A stretch of 64,000 bases of DNA from Marinomonas mediterranea MMB-1 (GTDB taxonomy: Bacteria > Pseudomonadota > Gammaproteobacteria > Pseudomonadales > Marinomonadaceae), in assembly GCF_000192865.1 (NCBI RefSeq), contig NC_015276.1, positions 3,893,501 to 3,957,500 on the forward strand. Reading direction: 5' to 3'. Below, piece after piece: positions 35,497 through 43,291 of the stretch. Every line of letters begins with the position of its first letter. Position 1 is the first letter of the stretch. The notes under the pieces are model-generated. The model ran no database searches. It was not told the origin of the DNA and saw only the letters and a program-made list of their open reading frames with translations. A program made the position numbers and the translations under genes.

Positions 35497-36270
35497 TTAA
35501 GTTTCAGTTAACACTAAATGACCACTGTCGGAGACTTTACCTAGGAACTCAGAAATAGACATCGCAGCGCTAGCAACAGGTGTTACGTCTAGACTTTCAC
35601 CATTCATAGCTCGCGTTATTGCTCTTTGAGAGGCATCTAGCTTCCCTAGCATGCTATTCCATGATTCTTTAAGGTTGGGATCAGCGTTGTATACATGTTT
35701 ATACTTGTGCTGATTAATAATTGCATCGGCTATGTAAACATCAAGCTTAACACCATTAATATCTTTGGCGAGTAATCGACCGCTCCCGCATAGTCCTGCA
35801 AACACTCTTTCTAAACATTTGATATCATCAAGAAGTTGCTTTGACGCACCTCCGATATTTTTGTGTCTGTTAGCTGACTTTACTTTTTCCAGTTCTAAGT
35901 CTGCTTTAACTTTTTCCAGTTCCCGCTCTTTCGCTGAAATAATGTCGAGCATCTCTTTTTCTAATGTACCTCTCAGCTCTAATTGTTTCTTCTCATGTTC
36001 ATTTACAATCTTTTGATACCGTTCTTTCATTTGCATTCTGACAGCGCCATAAGAAACCATCATACAAATGATTACAACTAGCCCAGATAAAGCCGTCAAC
36101 TCATTCGTATAAGCTAGTTTTAACGAACCTGATGCTACATCTAGTGATAAGCCTCCTGAAGCAAGCATTCCTGCAACACCAATAACACACCCTACAAAGT
36201 ACTTGACCGGACTTTTTTTAAATAGCCAATCAACAACAGCATAGAATAGGTAGTTTTTTTTACTTTTCAT
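35497..36270 (-). CDS. Hypothetical two-helix membrane protein with cytoplasmic coiled coil (integron cassette gene 2)
   Basis: 257 residues. Transmembrane helices at about 21-40 (KYFVGCVIGVAGMLASGG) and 58-77 (LSGLVVIICMMVSYGA) precede a long charged coiled coil (about 82-135) and a C-terminal domain of about 110 residues without recognised motifs. The ATG at 36270 has GAGGAT five bases away and lies 23 bases beyond the attC core site, typical cassette spacing. Its stop codon lies inside ACTTAAC, itself an integron core-like heptamer. By analogy with defence operons it could be a membrane effector for the upstream TIR-like gene, but that is inference. Confidence 0.75.
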   Translation of the reverse strand: MKSKKNYLFYAVVDWLFKKSPVKYFVGCVIGVAGMLASGGLSLDVASGSLKLAYTNELTALSGLVVIICMMVSYGAVRMQMKERYQKIVNEHEKKQLELRGTLEKEMLDIISAKERELEKVKADLELEKVKSANRHKNIGGASKQLLDDIKCLERVFAGLCGSGRLLAKDINGVKLDVYIADAIINQHKYKHVYNADPNLKESWNSMLGKLDASQRAITRAMNGESLDVTPVASAAMSISEFLGKVSDSGHLVLTET

Positions 36271-36292
36271 GTATCCTCGAATATTGAATGAA

Positions 36293-36370
36293 ACTTAACG
36301 CAGCAAACACCGGAGGCCAAACCAGAGCGGAGCGGTGGTTTGGCCTTCCGCGTGATTTGCCTTGTTATAC
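36293..36370 (-). other. Integron attC recombination site
   Basis: Read on the minus strand, the 78 bp begin GTATAAC (R'', 6/7 to RYYYAAC) and end GTTAAGT (R', perfect GTTRRRY). The arms pair as CAAATCACGCGGAAGGCCAAACCA against a right arm with exactly three fewer bases, leaving three single unpaired (extrahelical) bases on one arm, an unpaired spacer next to the core sites, a perfect 10-bp stem GGCCAAACCA/TGGTTTGGCC and an 11-base terminal loop. This is the full attC architecture, in the orientation expected 4 bp after the stop of the TIR-like gene. No integrase gene is in the window. Confidence 0.78.
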
Positions 36371-36374
36371 GTGG

Positions 36375-36725
36375 TTACACTCCCAGCGAAGTCTTGATTG
36401 CAGCTGTAGCCACACCAAGACTAATTTTCGTTGCTGCATCTAGAGTCCATTTTCCCGATTTTGATAGCCAAGACATGGCCTCGGGTCCATCCCCTTCCTT
36501 CGCCGCGACCTCAGCGTTTGCAATTGCACCGATAGCAGCGTCGTGTTCAGGCAAAGATACAATGCCACGAAGGTGATCTCGCAATTGGCTTAACTCTATA
36601 GCTAGCACTTCTAAATCGATGTCTCCGTTTTTCTCCTGCCACACTTGGTTAAAGTTCATATCATGCGCATGAGCATTTGAACCAACCGCTCCCACCTGAC
36701 CCTTCGTAATATATTTGTCGCCCAT
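36375..36725 (-). CDS. Nested C-terminal module from an internal in-frame start (116 aa)
   Basis: Within the TIR-like gene, codon 312 is ATG preceded by AGGAGGTAACA, a perfect Shine-Dalgarno at ideal spacing, and the residues from there form a self-contained domain (MGDKYITKGQVGAVGSNAHA ... AATKISLGVATAAIKTSLGV). A second translation product is therefore likely, as with internal Cas11 starts in some cas8/cas10 genes. The alternative is a recent fusion of two formerly separate genes that kept the old ribosome site. Confidence 0.6.
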   Translation of the reverse strand: MGDKYITKGQVGAVGSNAHAHDMNFNQVWQEKNGDIDLEVLAIELSQLRDHLRGIVSLPEHDAAIGAIANAEVAAKEGDGPEAMSWLSKSGKWTLDAATKISLGVATAAIKTSLGV

Positions 36726-37658
36726 TGTTACCTCCTGAATAATACTGGTGCGAACATCATGTGAATATTCACCAGTAGCAGAGGCCGATAACGCAAGCAT
36801 ATGTGCATACGTATTAGCCTCGCTAGATTTATCAAGCTCTAGAAAATCTTCTTCAAAAAGATTAATTTGTTTTGTCACTACGCTAATACCCTTTTCGTAG
36901 TTCTTTGGATCAACCCACCTACGTTGGTACTCGCTTGGTACGCGTTTGTTACGAGGGCTATTCTTTTTACCAGACAGTAAGATAGTTGGCACAAGTGCAT
37001 CTTGAACCACACCCAATAAATAGCCATCTAAGACTGACTTAGAATCAACACAACAAATAGCTAAGCTGCAATTTGCTATTTCGAAATGAGACTCCCCTGG
37101 CTGAACAATCCCTTGTCCTGTATCCGCGAAATAAATAAGCCTATAGCCTCTTGATTGAATTTCATGTTCAATTCCATCCCTATAGTCTTCTGATAGAGCA
37201 TTCATTCCTATTAAGACACAGGAACGTTGACGCCCCACGCTTTGATATCTTGGTGTCGGACTGCTTCCGACGTAAGACCGAAATAGCTTAATTGCATGTA
37301 GATGCTCTCTTACTTCTCGGATATACGATTTAGAACTAAAACGATACTGAAGAATTCGATCTGATATCAATCCATCAGGAATGGTATCCTCTAAAAATAC
37401 CAGTAGAGGCTTTCTGGCTCTTAGGCACATGGATACTTCATGCAAAATATGAGCTGACGGACCAGTGTCCCGATTGGCAACAACAGCGATTCCACCTGTG
37501 GTGTAACCGAGGTGCCGTTCTAACTTGGCCGCATTAACATCTTCTGATGGCGGGTCTAAGCTTGGAAGAAAATTAACCTGTTGCATGAGTGAAGCGAAAT
37601 GAGCAGCAAAAGGGGCTTCTCGTTCACGGTAGCCGTGCGAAAAATATACTGGATCCAT
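36375..37658 (-). CDS. TIR-like / Rossmann multidomain protein, candidate defence gene (integron cassette gene 1)
   Basis: 427 residues in three parts. (1) About 1-130, TIR-like: PVYFSHGYRE, NRDTGPSAHILHEVSMCLRA with candidate catalytic Glu74, and RKPLLVFLED. (2) About 145-270, a second Rossmann-like domain (SCVLIGMNALSEDYRDGIEH, ANCSLAICCVDSKS). (3) 312-427, a separate module beginning MGDKYITKGQVGAVGSNAHA that I believe also occurs as a stand-alone protein in bacterial conflict loci. TIR domains cleave NAD in Thoeris and related systems; here that is inference from fold-like motifs. ATG at 37658 has only a weak ribosome site, in contrast to the internal start at 36725. Confidence 0.75.
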   Translation of the reverse strand: MDPVYFSHGYREREAPFAAHFASLMQQVNFLPSLDPPSEDVNAAKLERHLGYTTGGIAVVANRDTGPSAHILHEVSMCLRARKPLLVFLEDTIPDGLISDRILQYRFSSKSYIREVREHLHAIKLFRSYVGSSPTPRYQSVGRQRSCVLIGMNALSEDYRDGIEHEIQSRGYRLIYFADTGQGIVQPGESHFEIANCSLAICCVDSKSVLDGYLLGVVQDALVPTILLSGKKNSPRNKRVPSEYQRRWVDPKNYEKGISVVTKQINLFEEDFLELDKSSEANTYAHMLALSASATGEYSHDVRTSIIQEVTMGDKYITKGQVGAVGSNAHAHDMNFNQVWQEKNGDIDLEVLAIELSQLRDHLRGIVSLPEHDAAIGAIANAEVAAKEGDGPEAMSWLSKSGKWTLDAATKISLGVATAAIKTSLGV

Positions 37659-37682
37659 TTATTATTCTTCACCTATATTCAC

Positions 37683-37689
37683 GTTTAAC
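37683..37689 (-). other. Candidate upstream integron core site
   Basis: GTTAAAC on the minus strand is a perfect GTTRRRY heptamer, 24 bases before the ATG of the TIR-like gene, the distance also seen for gene 2. No paired attC hairpin is visible around it, so it may be the scar of cassette insertion. Confidence 0.35.
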
Positions 37690-37823
37690 ATTTTATCAAT
37701 AGGCATCTCAACCACACAGATATGATTTTTACCCAACCTCTAACACTTTGATCTAAAAAGAGTTTTAGCCTCTCAGAAAAAACCGTGCCATGTCGACGAG
37801 CATGCGTCTATGTATTTATCGGT

Positions 37824-37939
37824 ATGGCACACTATTTCGGCCATCCATTTACTATACGCCTGATATTAGTACACTTTCTGAAAGCATGGTATACGAACCG
37901 AGAAAGTGAATTTAATTCACCTCGGAAATAGTGTGCCAT
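37824..37939. repeat. Nested palindrome cluster
   Basis: ATGGCACACTATTTC (37824-37838) is repeated inverted as GAAATAGTGTGCCAT (37925-37939). Inside are CACTTTCT/AGAAAGTG (37872-37879, 37901-37908) and GTGAATT-T-AATTCAC (37906-37920). The structure resembles a small non-autonomous element or a long hairpin. The gene-free stretch 37690-38140 holds nothing else I can identify. Confidence 0.6.
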
Positions 37940-38142
37940 TTTTGAGATAAGACAAAAATAGACTGTACATAAGCGCAGTTTTTTTTGATTTTTATAGAGG
38001 TTTTGGAAGCTCTTCCTAGGTTGCAGATGCGATCTATGAGTCACAGTAAAAAGAGTACAATGTAAACCAAGGCGAGATATCTTCCCCTCAGTCTAAGGAG
38101 CAGTACATTTATGAACTTTCGATTCATTTCGTTTCTACACTG

Positions 38143-38394
38143 AAAGACCCCCTCTTAATCTCCCCCTTGGTAAGGGGGAGAAACTGTCCGGAGTGATGTG
38201 CTTGTAATGTCGTTGAATGACCTCCTTTTAATCTCCCCCTCTAATTTTCTTCTCGATAGCGGGGGAGAAACTGTCCGCAGCGATGTGCTTGTAATGTCGT
38301 TGAATAACCTCCTTTTAATCTCCCCCGCTAATTTTCTTCTTGATGAAAGACCCCCTCTTAATCTCCCCCTTGGCAAGGGGGAGAAACTGTTAGC
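38143..38394. repeat. Palindromic GC-rich repeats with an 87-bp tandem duplication
   Basis: Four copies of the CCCCCTC...TTAATCTCCCCC...GGGGGAG palindrome type fill this gap. Two 87-bp direct repeats (38174-38260 and 38261-38347) share GGGGGAGAAACTGTCCG and GATGTGCTTGTAATGTCGTT with only scattered differences. Same element family as near the CRISPR trailer and the rRNA operon. No gene is present. Confidence 0.82.
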
Positions 38395-38406
38395 AGTTTT
38401 GCGTTG

Positions 38407-40173
38407 TTACCCTCCTATCGCAGTGCCTTCGCGCCTTGGATCGGCAGCGCCTTCGAGTTGGCCATCATCGGTTATGCGAATAGCATGTAGGCCGGAGTTG
38501 AGGTCTCGTACGTTGACTTTAAAGCCCATTGCTTCCAATGCCGCTTTATGACGTTCTGCATCGGTGCCTTTTTCTAAGTCCATTGTTCCGAAACGGTTCA
38601 ATATGTGCGGTAAGTTGATCGCCGATTGAATATCCATCCCCCATTGCGTATGCGCGATAATGGATTGCGCAACGTAGCCAATAATACGGCTGCCACCCGG
38701 TGATCCAATCGCCATGTAGGGTTTTCCATTTTTCATGATAATAGTCGGTGACATGGAAGAACGTGGACGCTTTCCGGGTTCTAAACGGTTGGCAATCGGG
38801 TGACCTTCTTTGTCATGACTTTTAAATGAAAAGTCGGTTAGTTCGTTATTTAGTAGAAAACCATTGGTCATTAAACGCGACCCAAAGCCATTTTCGATTG
38901 TGGTAGTGATCGAGACGACGTTACCGTCTTTGTCCACGACATTAAAATGGCTGGTAGACGGAAGCTCAATGGCAATATCGTCACCGAGTGTCGTGGCGTA
39001 TTGCCAAGGTGGGGAACCAGCGTCGACTGAATTCAGAGCGGTTTTTGGTGTAATTAGATTGGCGCGGTTCGCTAAGTAGTTTTTGTCGAGCAAGCCTGCG
39101 GTTGGCATGGGCACATAGTCTTCATCTGCCATATAACGACCTCGGTCAGCGAATGCGAGACGCGACGCATCTCCCAATACTTGCCAAGATTCGGCTGCAT
39201 CTGGCCCCCACTCATTTAAGGGAAACGCAGAAGTTAAGCCTAAAATTTGTCCGACGGTGAGCGCGCCAGAACTAGGAGGTCCCATGCCGCACACATCGTA
39301 TTGCTGATAGGCAACGCACACAGGGGAGCGCTCTTTTATTTGATAGCTGTCGAAATCGATTTGAGACAATACGCCAGGATTTCCCGGTGCGCCCTGAACG
39401 GTCTCGATGATATCTTGTGCAATTTCGCCTTTATAAAACGCATCGGCTCCGTCCGCCGCGATGCGCCTCAAGGTTGCCGCGTAGTCAGGGTTCTTAAGCA
39501 ATGTACCCTGTTTTTTTGGCTCGCCCTTTTCATCAAAGAAGTAGGCTTTGGTTTCGGGGAAACGAGATAGGCGCTTACTATCTTTAGTAATGAGCGTCGC
39601 GAGTCTAGGACTGATTTCGAATCCCGATTCCGCACGTTTCGCAATGGGTTCAATGAGATCCGACCACGCGAGTTTTCCGTACTTTTGGTGAGTGTCCCAC
39701 AATAACTTTAAGGTACCGGGCGTACCGACTGAACGCCCCCCAACCACTGCATCGTAAAATTTCAACGGTTCGCCATTTTCATTTTGAAAAAGACGCGGCG
39801 TCGCGGCCTGAGGTGCGGTTTCCCGCCCATCAAAGGTTGTCAATTTGTTGGCGTTTGCATCCCAGTAGACTAAAAATGCGCCACCACCGATACCAGAAGA
39901 TTGCGGCTCCACAAGACCGAGCATCAATTGAATTGCCACCATGGCGTCAATCGCACTGCCACCTTTTTGAATAACGTCAGCCCCAGCTTGGCTCGCTGTT
40001 GGGTTAGCCGCTGTGACCATCCAGTCATTTGAGATATTAAGTTGCGTTGAATGAAAGCCACTGCTGTGTTCTGGTGCGACAGCATCAGCGGCTTGATTTG
40101 CCCAAGCGTCATTATTTACGGCAAACATTGCACACAGTGCGGTAAGTGAACTCGAAAAGGTCTGTCTATTCAT
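38407..40173 (-). CDS. ggt: Gamma-glutamyltransferase (periplasmic)
   Basis: Cleaves gamma-glutamyl bonds of glutathione and related compounds, and transfers the glutamyl group. Signal peptide LTALCAMFAVNNDAWA at the N-terminus. The proenzyme self-cleaves before the Thr of ELPSTSHFNVVDKDGNVVS (the conserved TTHFSVVD-type site, here TSHFNVVD), and carries GYVAQSIIAHTQWGMD and SPGGSRIIGYV near the C-terminus. 588 residues, normal size. Monocistronic. Confidence 0.95.
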   Translation of the reverse strand: MNRQTFSSSLTALCAMFAVNNDAWANQAADAVAPEHSSGFHSTQLNISNDWMVTAANPTASQAGADVIQKGGSAIDAMVAIQLMLGLVEPQSSGIGGGAFLVYWDANANKLTTFDGRETAPQAATPRLFQNENGEPLKFYDAVVGGRSVGTPGTLKLLWDTHQKYGKLAWSDLIEPIAKRAESGFEISPRLATLITKDSKRLSRFPETKAYFFDEKGEPKKQGTLLKNPDYAATLRRIAADGADAFYKGEIAQDIIETVQGAPGNPGVLSQIDFDSYQIKERSPVCVAYQQYDVCGMGPPSSGALTVGQILGLTSAFPLNEWGPDAAESWQVLGDASRLAFADRGRYMADEDYVPMPTAGLLDKNYLANRANLITPKTALNSVDAGSPPWQYATTLGDDIAIELPSTSHFNVVDKDGNVVSITTTIENGFGSRLMTNGFLLNNELTDFSFKSHDKEGHPIANRLEPGKRPRSSMSPTIIMKNGKPYMAIGSPGGSRIIGYVAQSIIAHTQWGMDIQSAINLPHILNRFGTMDLEKGTDAERHKAALEAMGFKVNVRDLNSGLHAIRITDDGQLEGAADPRREGTAIGG

Positions 40174-40463
40174 CTTCTACTCCCTGATTAACGCCTATTG
40201 GTTAAGGTGTCCTATTCTGTTGTAAGAATCGGCTTGAAGGACACACTTAAAGGACCTGTTAGAGGTTTATGTGTAAGTCATGTTATCAGCAAACTCTAGG
40301 CCAACTGAGAACAAGATATCTCGGTTGATGTTAGTAACAAATGTAGGCTTGCGCTCGTCAAATGCAAATACATTTATTGTGAGACCTTTGCATGACGTCG
40401 CGACTGAAGCGCTCTGTCGTCGGCAAAAGGTCTCATCTTATGAAACTATCTAGGAGCGTTTCT

Positions 40464-40826
40464 ATGGGAATTGTCGTTTGTGTTTGCATGATTCTGATTT
40501 TACTTATGTCCATCCGAACACCACTAAAGCGGAAACTCGATCCACACAAAACCGAGTTAGCCGTTATAACCTTGTTAGCGGGTCTATGGAATACAGGCTG
40601 GTATGGCTTTCAGAACTTAGGCGACTATTGGGGAAACGCGGCGTTTATTTCGGGTCTTTTAATGATGCTTACCAGTTTGCCATTACTCGAAAACCATCGC
40701 ATGTTAATGACGCTTTCGAAGCACTATAAAAAGCTGCCGCCGCTTTTTAATCGTATTGCGCTATGTGCATTGTGTGTATGCGCAGCGCTTTACGCTTACG
40801 CCTTGATCTTGATGCAATTTGATTGA
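40464..40826 (+). CDS. Hypothetical integral membrane protein
   Basis: 120 residues from the ATG at 40464, which lies seven bases after TAGGAG; upstream in-frame ATGs at 40392 and 40440 lack a ribosome site. Hydrophobic segments at 3-20 (VVCVCMILILLMSI), 35-55 and 60-80, plus a C-terminal one (ALCALCVCAALYAYALIL). A conserved-looking WNTGWYGFQNLGDYWGNAAF lies between helices. I do not recognise the family. Divergent from ggt across a roughly 290-bp gap in which I see no other feature. Confidence 0.7.
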   Translation: MGIVVCVCMILILLMSIRTPLKRKLDPHKTELAVITLLAGLWNTGWYGFQNLGDYWGNAAFISGLLMMLTSLPLLENHRMLMTLSKHYKKLPPLFNRIALCALCVCAALYAYALILMQFD

Positions 40827-40993
40827 TTGCATCGACAGATTGTAGGTTATTTCGACACATTGACGCTTTAGCCGTCAACTCCTTGTGTTCTTTGCAATCA
40901 AGTCGTACTTTTTCGCCCCAAGATTCCCATTCATTCACTCGATGCACAGGCAGTGAATGCAAAAACAGTTGATATGAACACAAAGGTAGATTG

Positions 40994-41305
40994 ATGAAAA
41001 TAATTCGTTCGAAAGAATTTACAGCCGATAAAGCGTGGAAAGCCATTGATATTGCCAATATGCAAGGTATTACCACTCGCCTTCATTGGACCGATCAAGC
41101 TTACAAGTGGCATGTAAACGACGGAGAAGAGGTATTTGTCGTGTTAGATGGGCAGGTAGAAATGCAATACAAAGAAGGGTCAACAATCCAAACGACACAA
41201 CTGAATACTGGCGATATCTTCTTTGCTTCGGTTGGAACGGAGCATGTTGCTACCCCACTTGGCGAAGCCAGAATATTAGTGGTTGAAAAAGAAGGCAGTG
41301 TTTAA
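40994..41305 (+). CDS. Cupin-domain protein
   Basis: A 103-residue single-domain cupin: YKWHVNDGEEVFVVLDGQVE gives the first motif (H-x..EE..V..G), and GDIFFASVGTEHVATPLGEA the second with its His. Small cupins bind a metal and act as isomerases, dioxygenases or sensors; nothing here fixes the substrate. ATG at 40994 with AAGGTAG upstream. Followed by a terminator-like hairpin. Confidence 0.85.
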   Translation: MKIIRSKEFTADKAWKAIDIANMQGITTRLHWTDQAYKWHVNDGEEVFVVLDGQVEMQYKEGSTIQTTQLNTGDIFFASVGTEHVATPLGEARILVVEKEGSV

Positions 41306-41662
41306 GCCAATAAGTACCATGTCGCTCGCGCTAAACACAGGGCATGAACAAAGCACGAAAACCGATACTTAAAGTTTAAGCAGATTAAGCTAAACCCTAT
41401 CCAATTTGTAAACAAGATGTTAGTAAAACCTAATCAAACTAGGTTTTATTGAAGCACTACTCACATATATACACTTTTATTACTTTATTTTAACCATATT
41501 TTAGACACTTCATCCTTTTATGTGTGTTTTTGTATATTTATAAGTTGTTACAAGGCTATTATGAGTAAAATATATACACTAAATTACACTTTGAATTGAT
41601 AGGGTTATAGCTTTTACGCCTAATGACGTAAATCCATAAGCGAGTACCCAAGGTAAATATGG
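41306..41662. other. Gene-free stretch with terminator-like hairpin
   Basis: Between the cupin and EAL genes a stem AAAACCTA/TAGGTTTT (41425-41447, 7-base loop) could end cupin transcription. A second small stem TTTACG/CGTAAA lies about 30 bp before the EAL gene. I looked for a c-di-GMP riboswitch and do not see one. Confidence 0.5.
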
Positions 41663-43291
41663 ATGGTCCTTGCTAAATCGCGTCATAAGTTGTTTGTGTT
41701 AAGCCAAAAGCTCTACTCTAGAAAATCACTCATAATAATCGTCAGTTGTGCTGTGTCGACGCTCATCACCTTTTCGTTGTCACACTTCATGCTGCAACAT
41801 TCAGAGAAAAACGGGCTTAACCGTTACTCCAACTCTATCTTACAAAACATTCAATATAAAAAAGACGATATTGGTCAGATACTTAGCAAACCAATCGTAT
41901 CAATAGACAACCTCTGCTCTGACGATGACATTACATTCCTGCGAGAATACTTGTGGTCACACAAGTACATTAAAGATGTCGGACGCATTGTAAACGACGA
42001 TGTCGCTTGTACCGCAGGATGGGGCAAGCTAACCACACCAGTCCAACTTCCCACTCCCACTAAAAGCTGGCCGAGTGGCTCCAAACACTGGCGCAACGTC
42101 AATGATATGTTTCGTGACAATGTACGAGTCAATTTGCTAGCGTACAAAAACACGATCGTCGTATTAGCGCCGACGTCTTATGAGCAAAATTTACTGAAGC
42201 CGCCCCACACGGATTTAGCCATTGCAACAGCAGATGGTCAGTATGTATTTCAAGTTGTCGGAGACCTCAGTTCAAATGAGTTAATGGAAAAAGTGAAATC
42301 CACCAACTTCCATCAACTCGCGATACATACCTGCTTAAAAGATAACAGCATCTGCGTTTGGGCCTTCAAAAAGAAAAGTGGCCTGTGGGCGCAAAGTGAT
42401 TTTTTCCTTGGTTTTCTGAGCGTGATTGCCGTCTTAATTTCAGGCGGGCTATTTCAACTGTTGAACACCATCTACAACACTCGAAACTCGATGCAAAGCC
42501 GACTGAAACGAGCTCTTTTACATAAGTCTCTGTTTGTTGTTTTTCAGCCCAAAGTTAACTTACAGGATGAGCGAATCACAGGAATCGAAGCACTGGTACG
42601 GTGGCAAGATGAACATTTTGGTACTGTGCCACCGGACGAGTTTGTAACCGTTGCAGAGCAATATCAGTTGATGCCGCTCTTATCTCGCCTCGTTATCGAG
42701 AAGTCGCTGCAAGAAGCAGGTGAACTGTTGAAAAATGATTCAAGTTTGCACCTCAGCATTAACTTATCAATGGCCGATTTATCAGATGAAAGTCTTCTGG
42801 AGTTCATCGATCTTCAGCGTTCTCAACAAGGCATTGCAAAGCACCGACTAATATTCGAAATAACCGAAAGATCCGCGGTAGGATTCGATCAAATAGAGCA
42901 ATCCGTAGACCGATTTGTATCTCACGGCTATCGAATCTCCTTAGACGATTTTGGCACTGGCTACGCGAACCTGTCTTGGTTAAGTAAAATAAAAGCCGCG
43001 GAGATCAAGGTAGACAAAATATTTACTCAATCAATTGGCAAGAACACCACTAACCAAAACATGCTGAGCGCTATTTTTAAACTGGTTGAAAACCTTGAAC
43101 TTCAAACAGTTTTTGAAGGGATTGAGAGCAAAGAGCAAGCTGACTACATTGTGTCCCAAAACAAGAACGCCATTGGTCAGGGCTGGCTGTTCGCAAAACC
43201 GATGAAAATAGAAGAATTACAGCAATTTATAAAGACTAAAACCAGCTATTCTGAAAGCCAACAGAAGCAGGATGACTTTGCTTTAACGTAG
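41663..43291 (+). CDS. CSS-motif EAL phosphodiesterase (membrane redox/envelope sensor type)
   Basis: Two transmembrane helices (about 20-42 and 248-265) bound a periplasmic CSS-motif domain with CSDDDI at residue 85 and further Cys residues; the cytoplasmic EAL domain has ERITGIEALVRWQDE, LIFEITERSA, RISLDDFGTGYANLSWL and LQTVFEGIESKEQ. 542 residues, matching E. coli PdeB/PdeC-type proteins, in which disulfide status of the periplasmic part tunes c-di-GMP hydrolysis. Its 3' end overlaps the convergent deacetylase gene by nine bases. Confidence 0.9.
   Translation: MVLAKSRHKLFVLSQKLYSRKSLIIIVSCAVSTLITFSLSHFMLQHSEKNGLNRYSNSILQNIQYKKDDIGQILSKPIVSIDNLCSDDDITFLREYLWSHKYIKDVGRIVNDDVACTAGWGKLTTPVQLPTPTKSWPSGSKHWRNVNDMFRDNVRVNLLAYKNTIVVLAPTSYEQNLLKPPHTDLAIATADGQYVFQVVGDLSSNELMEKVKSTNFHQLAIHTCLKDNSICVWAFKKKSGLWAQSDFFLGFLSVIAVLISGGLFQLLNTIYNTRNSMQSRLKRALLHKSLFVVFQPKVNLQDERITGIEALVRWQDEHFGTVPPDEFVTVAEQYQLMPLLSRLVIEKSLQEAGELLKNDSSLHLSINLSMADLSDESLLEFIDLQRSQQGIAKHRLIFEITERSAVGFDQIEQSVDRFVSHGYRISLDDFGTGYANLSWLSKIKAAEIKVDKIFTQSIGKNTTNQNMLSAIFKLVENLELQTVFEGIESKEQADYIVSQNKNAIGQGWLFAKPMKIEELQQFIKTKTSYSESQQKQDDFALT

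Noticed and set aside
38198..38551. 117-codon open frame across repeats and the ggt 3' end
   Set aside because: It is composed of palindromic repeat DNA and antisense ggt sequence.
41306..41662. Possible c-di-GMP riboswitch before the CSS-EAL gene
   Set aside because: Small stems are present, but the conserved GEMM core and tetraloop receptor sequences are not.
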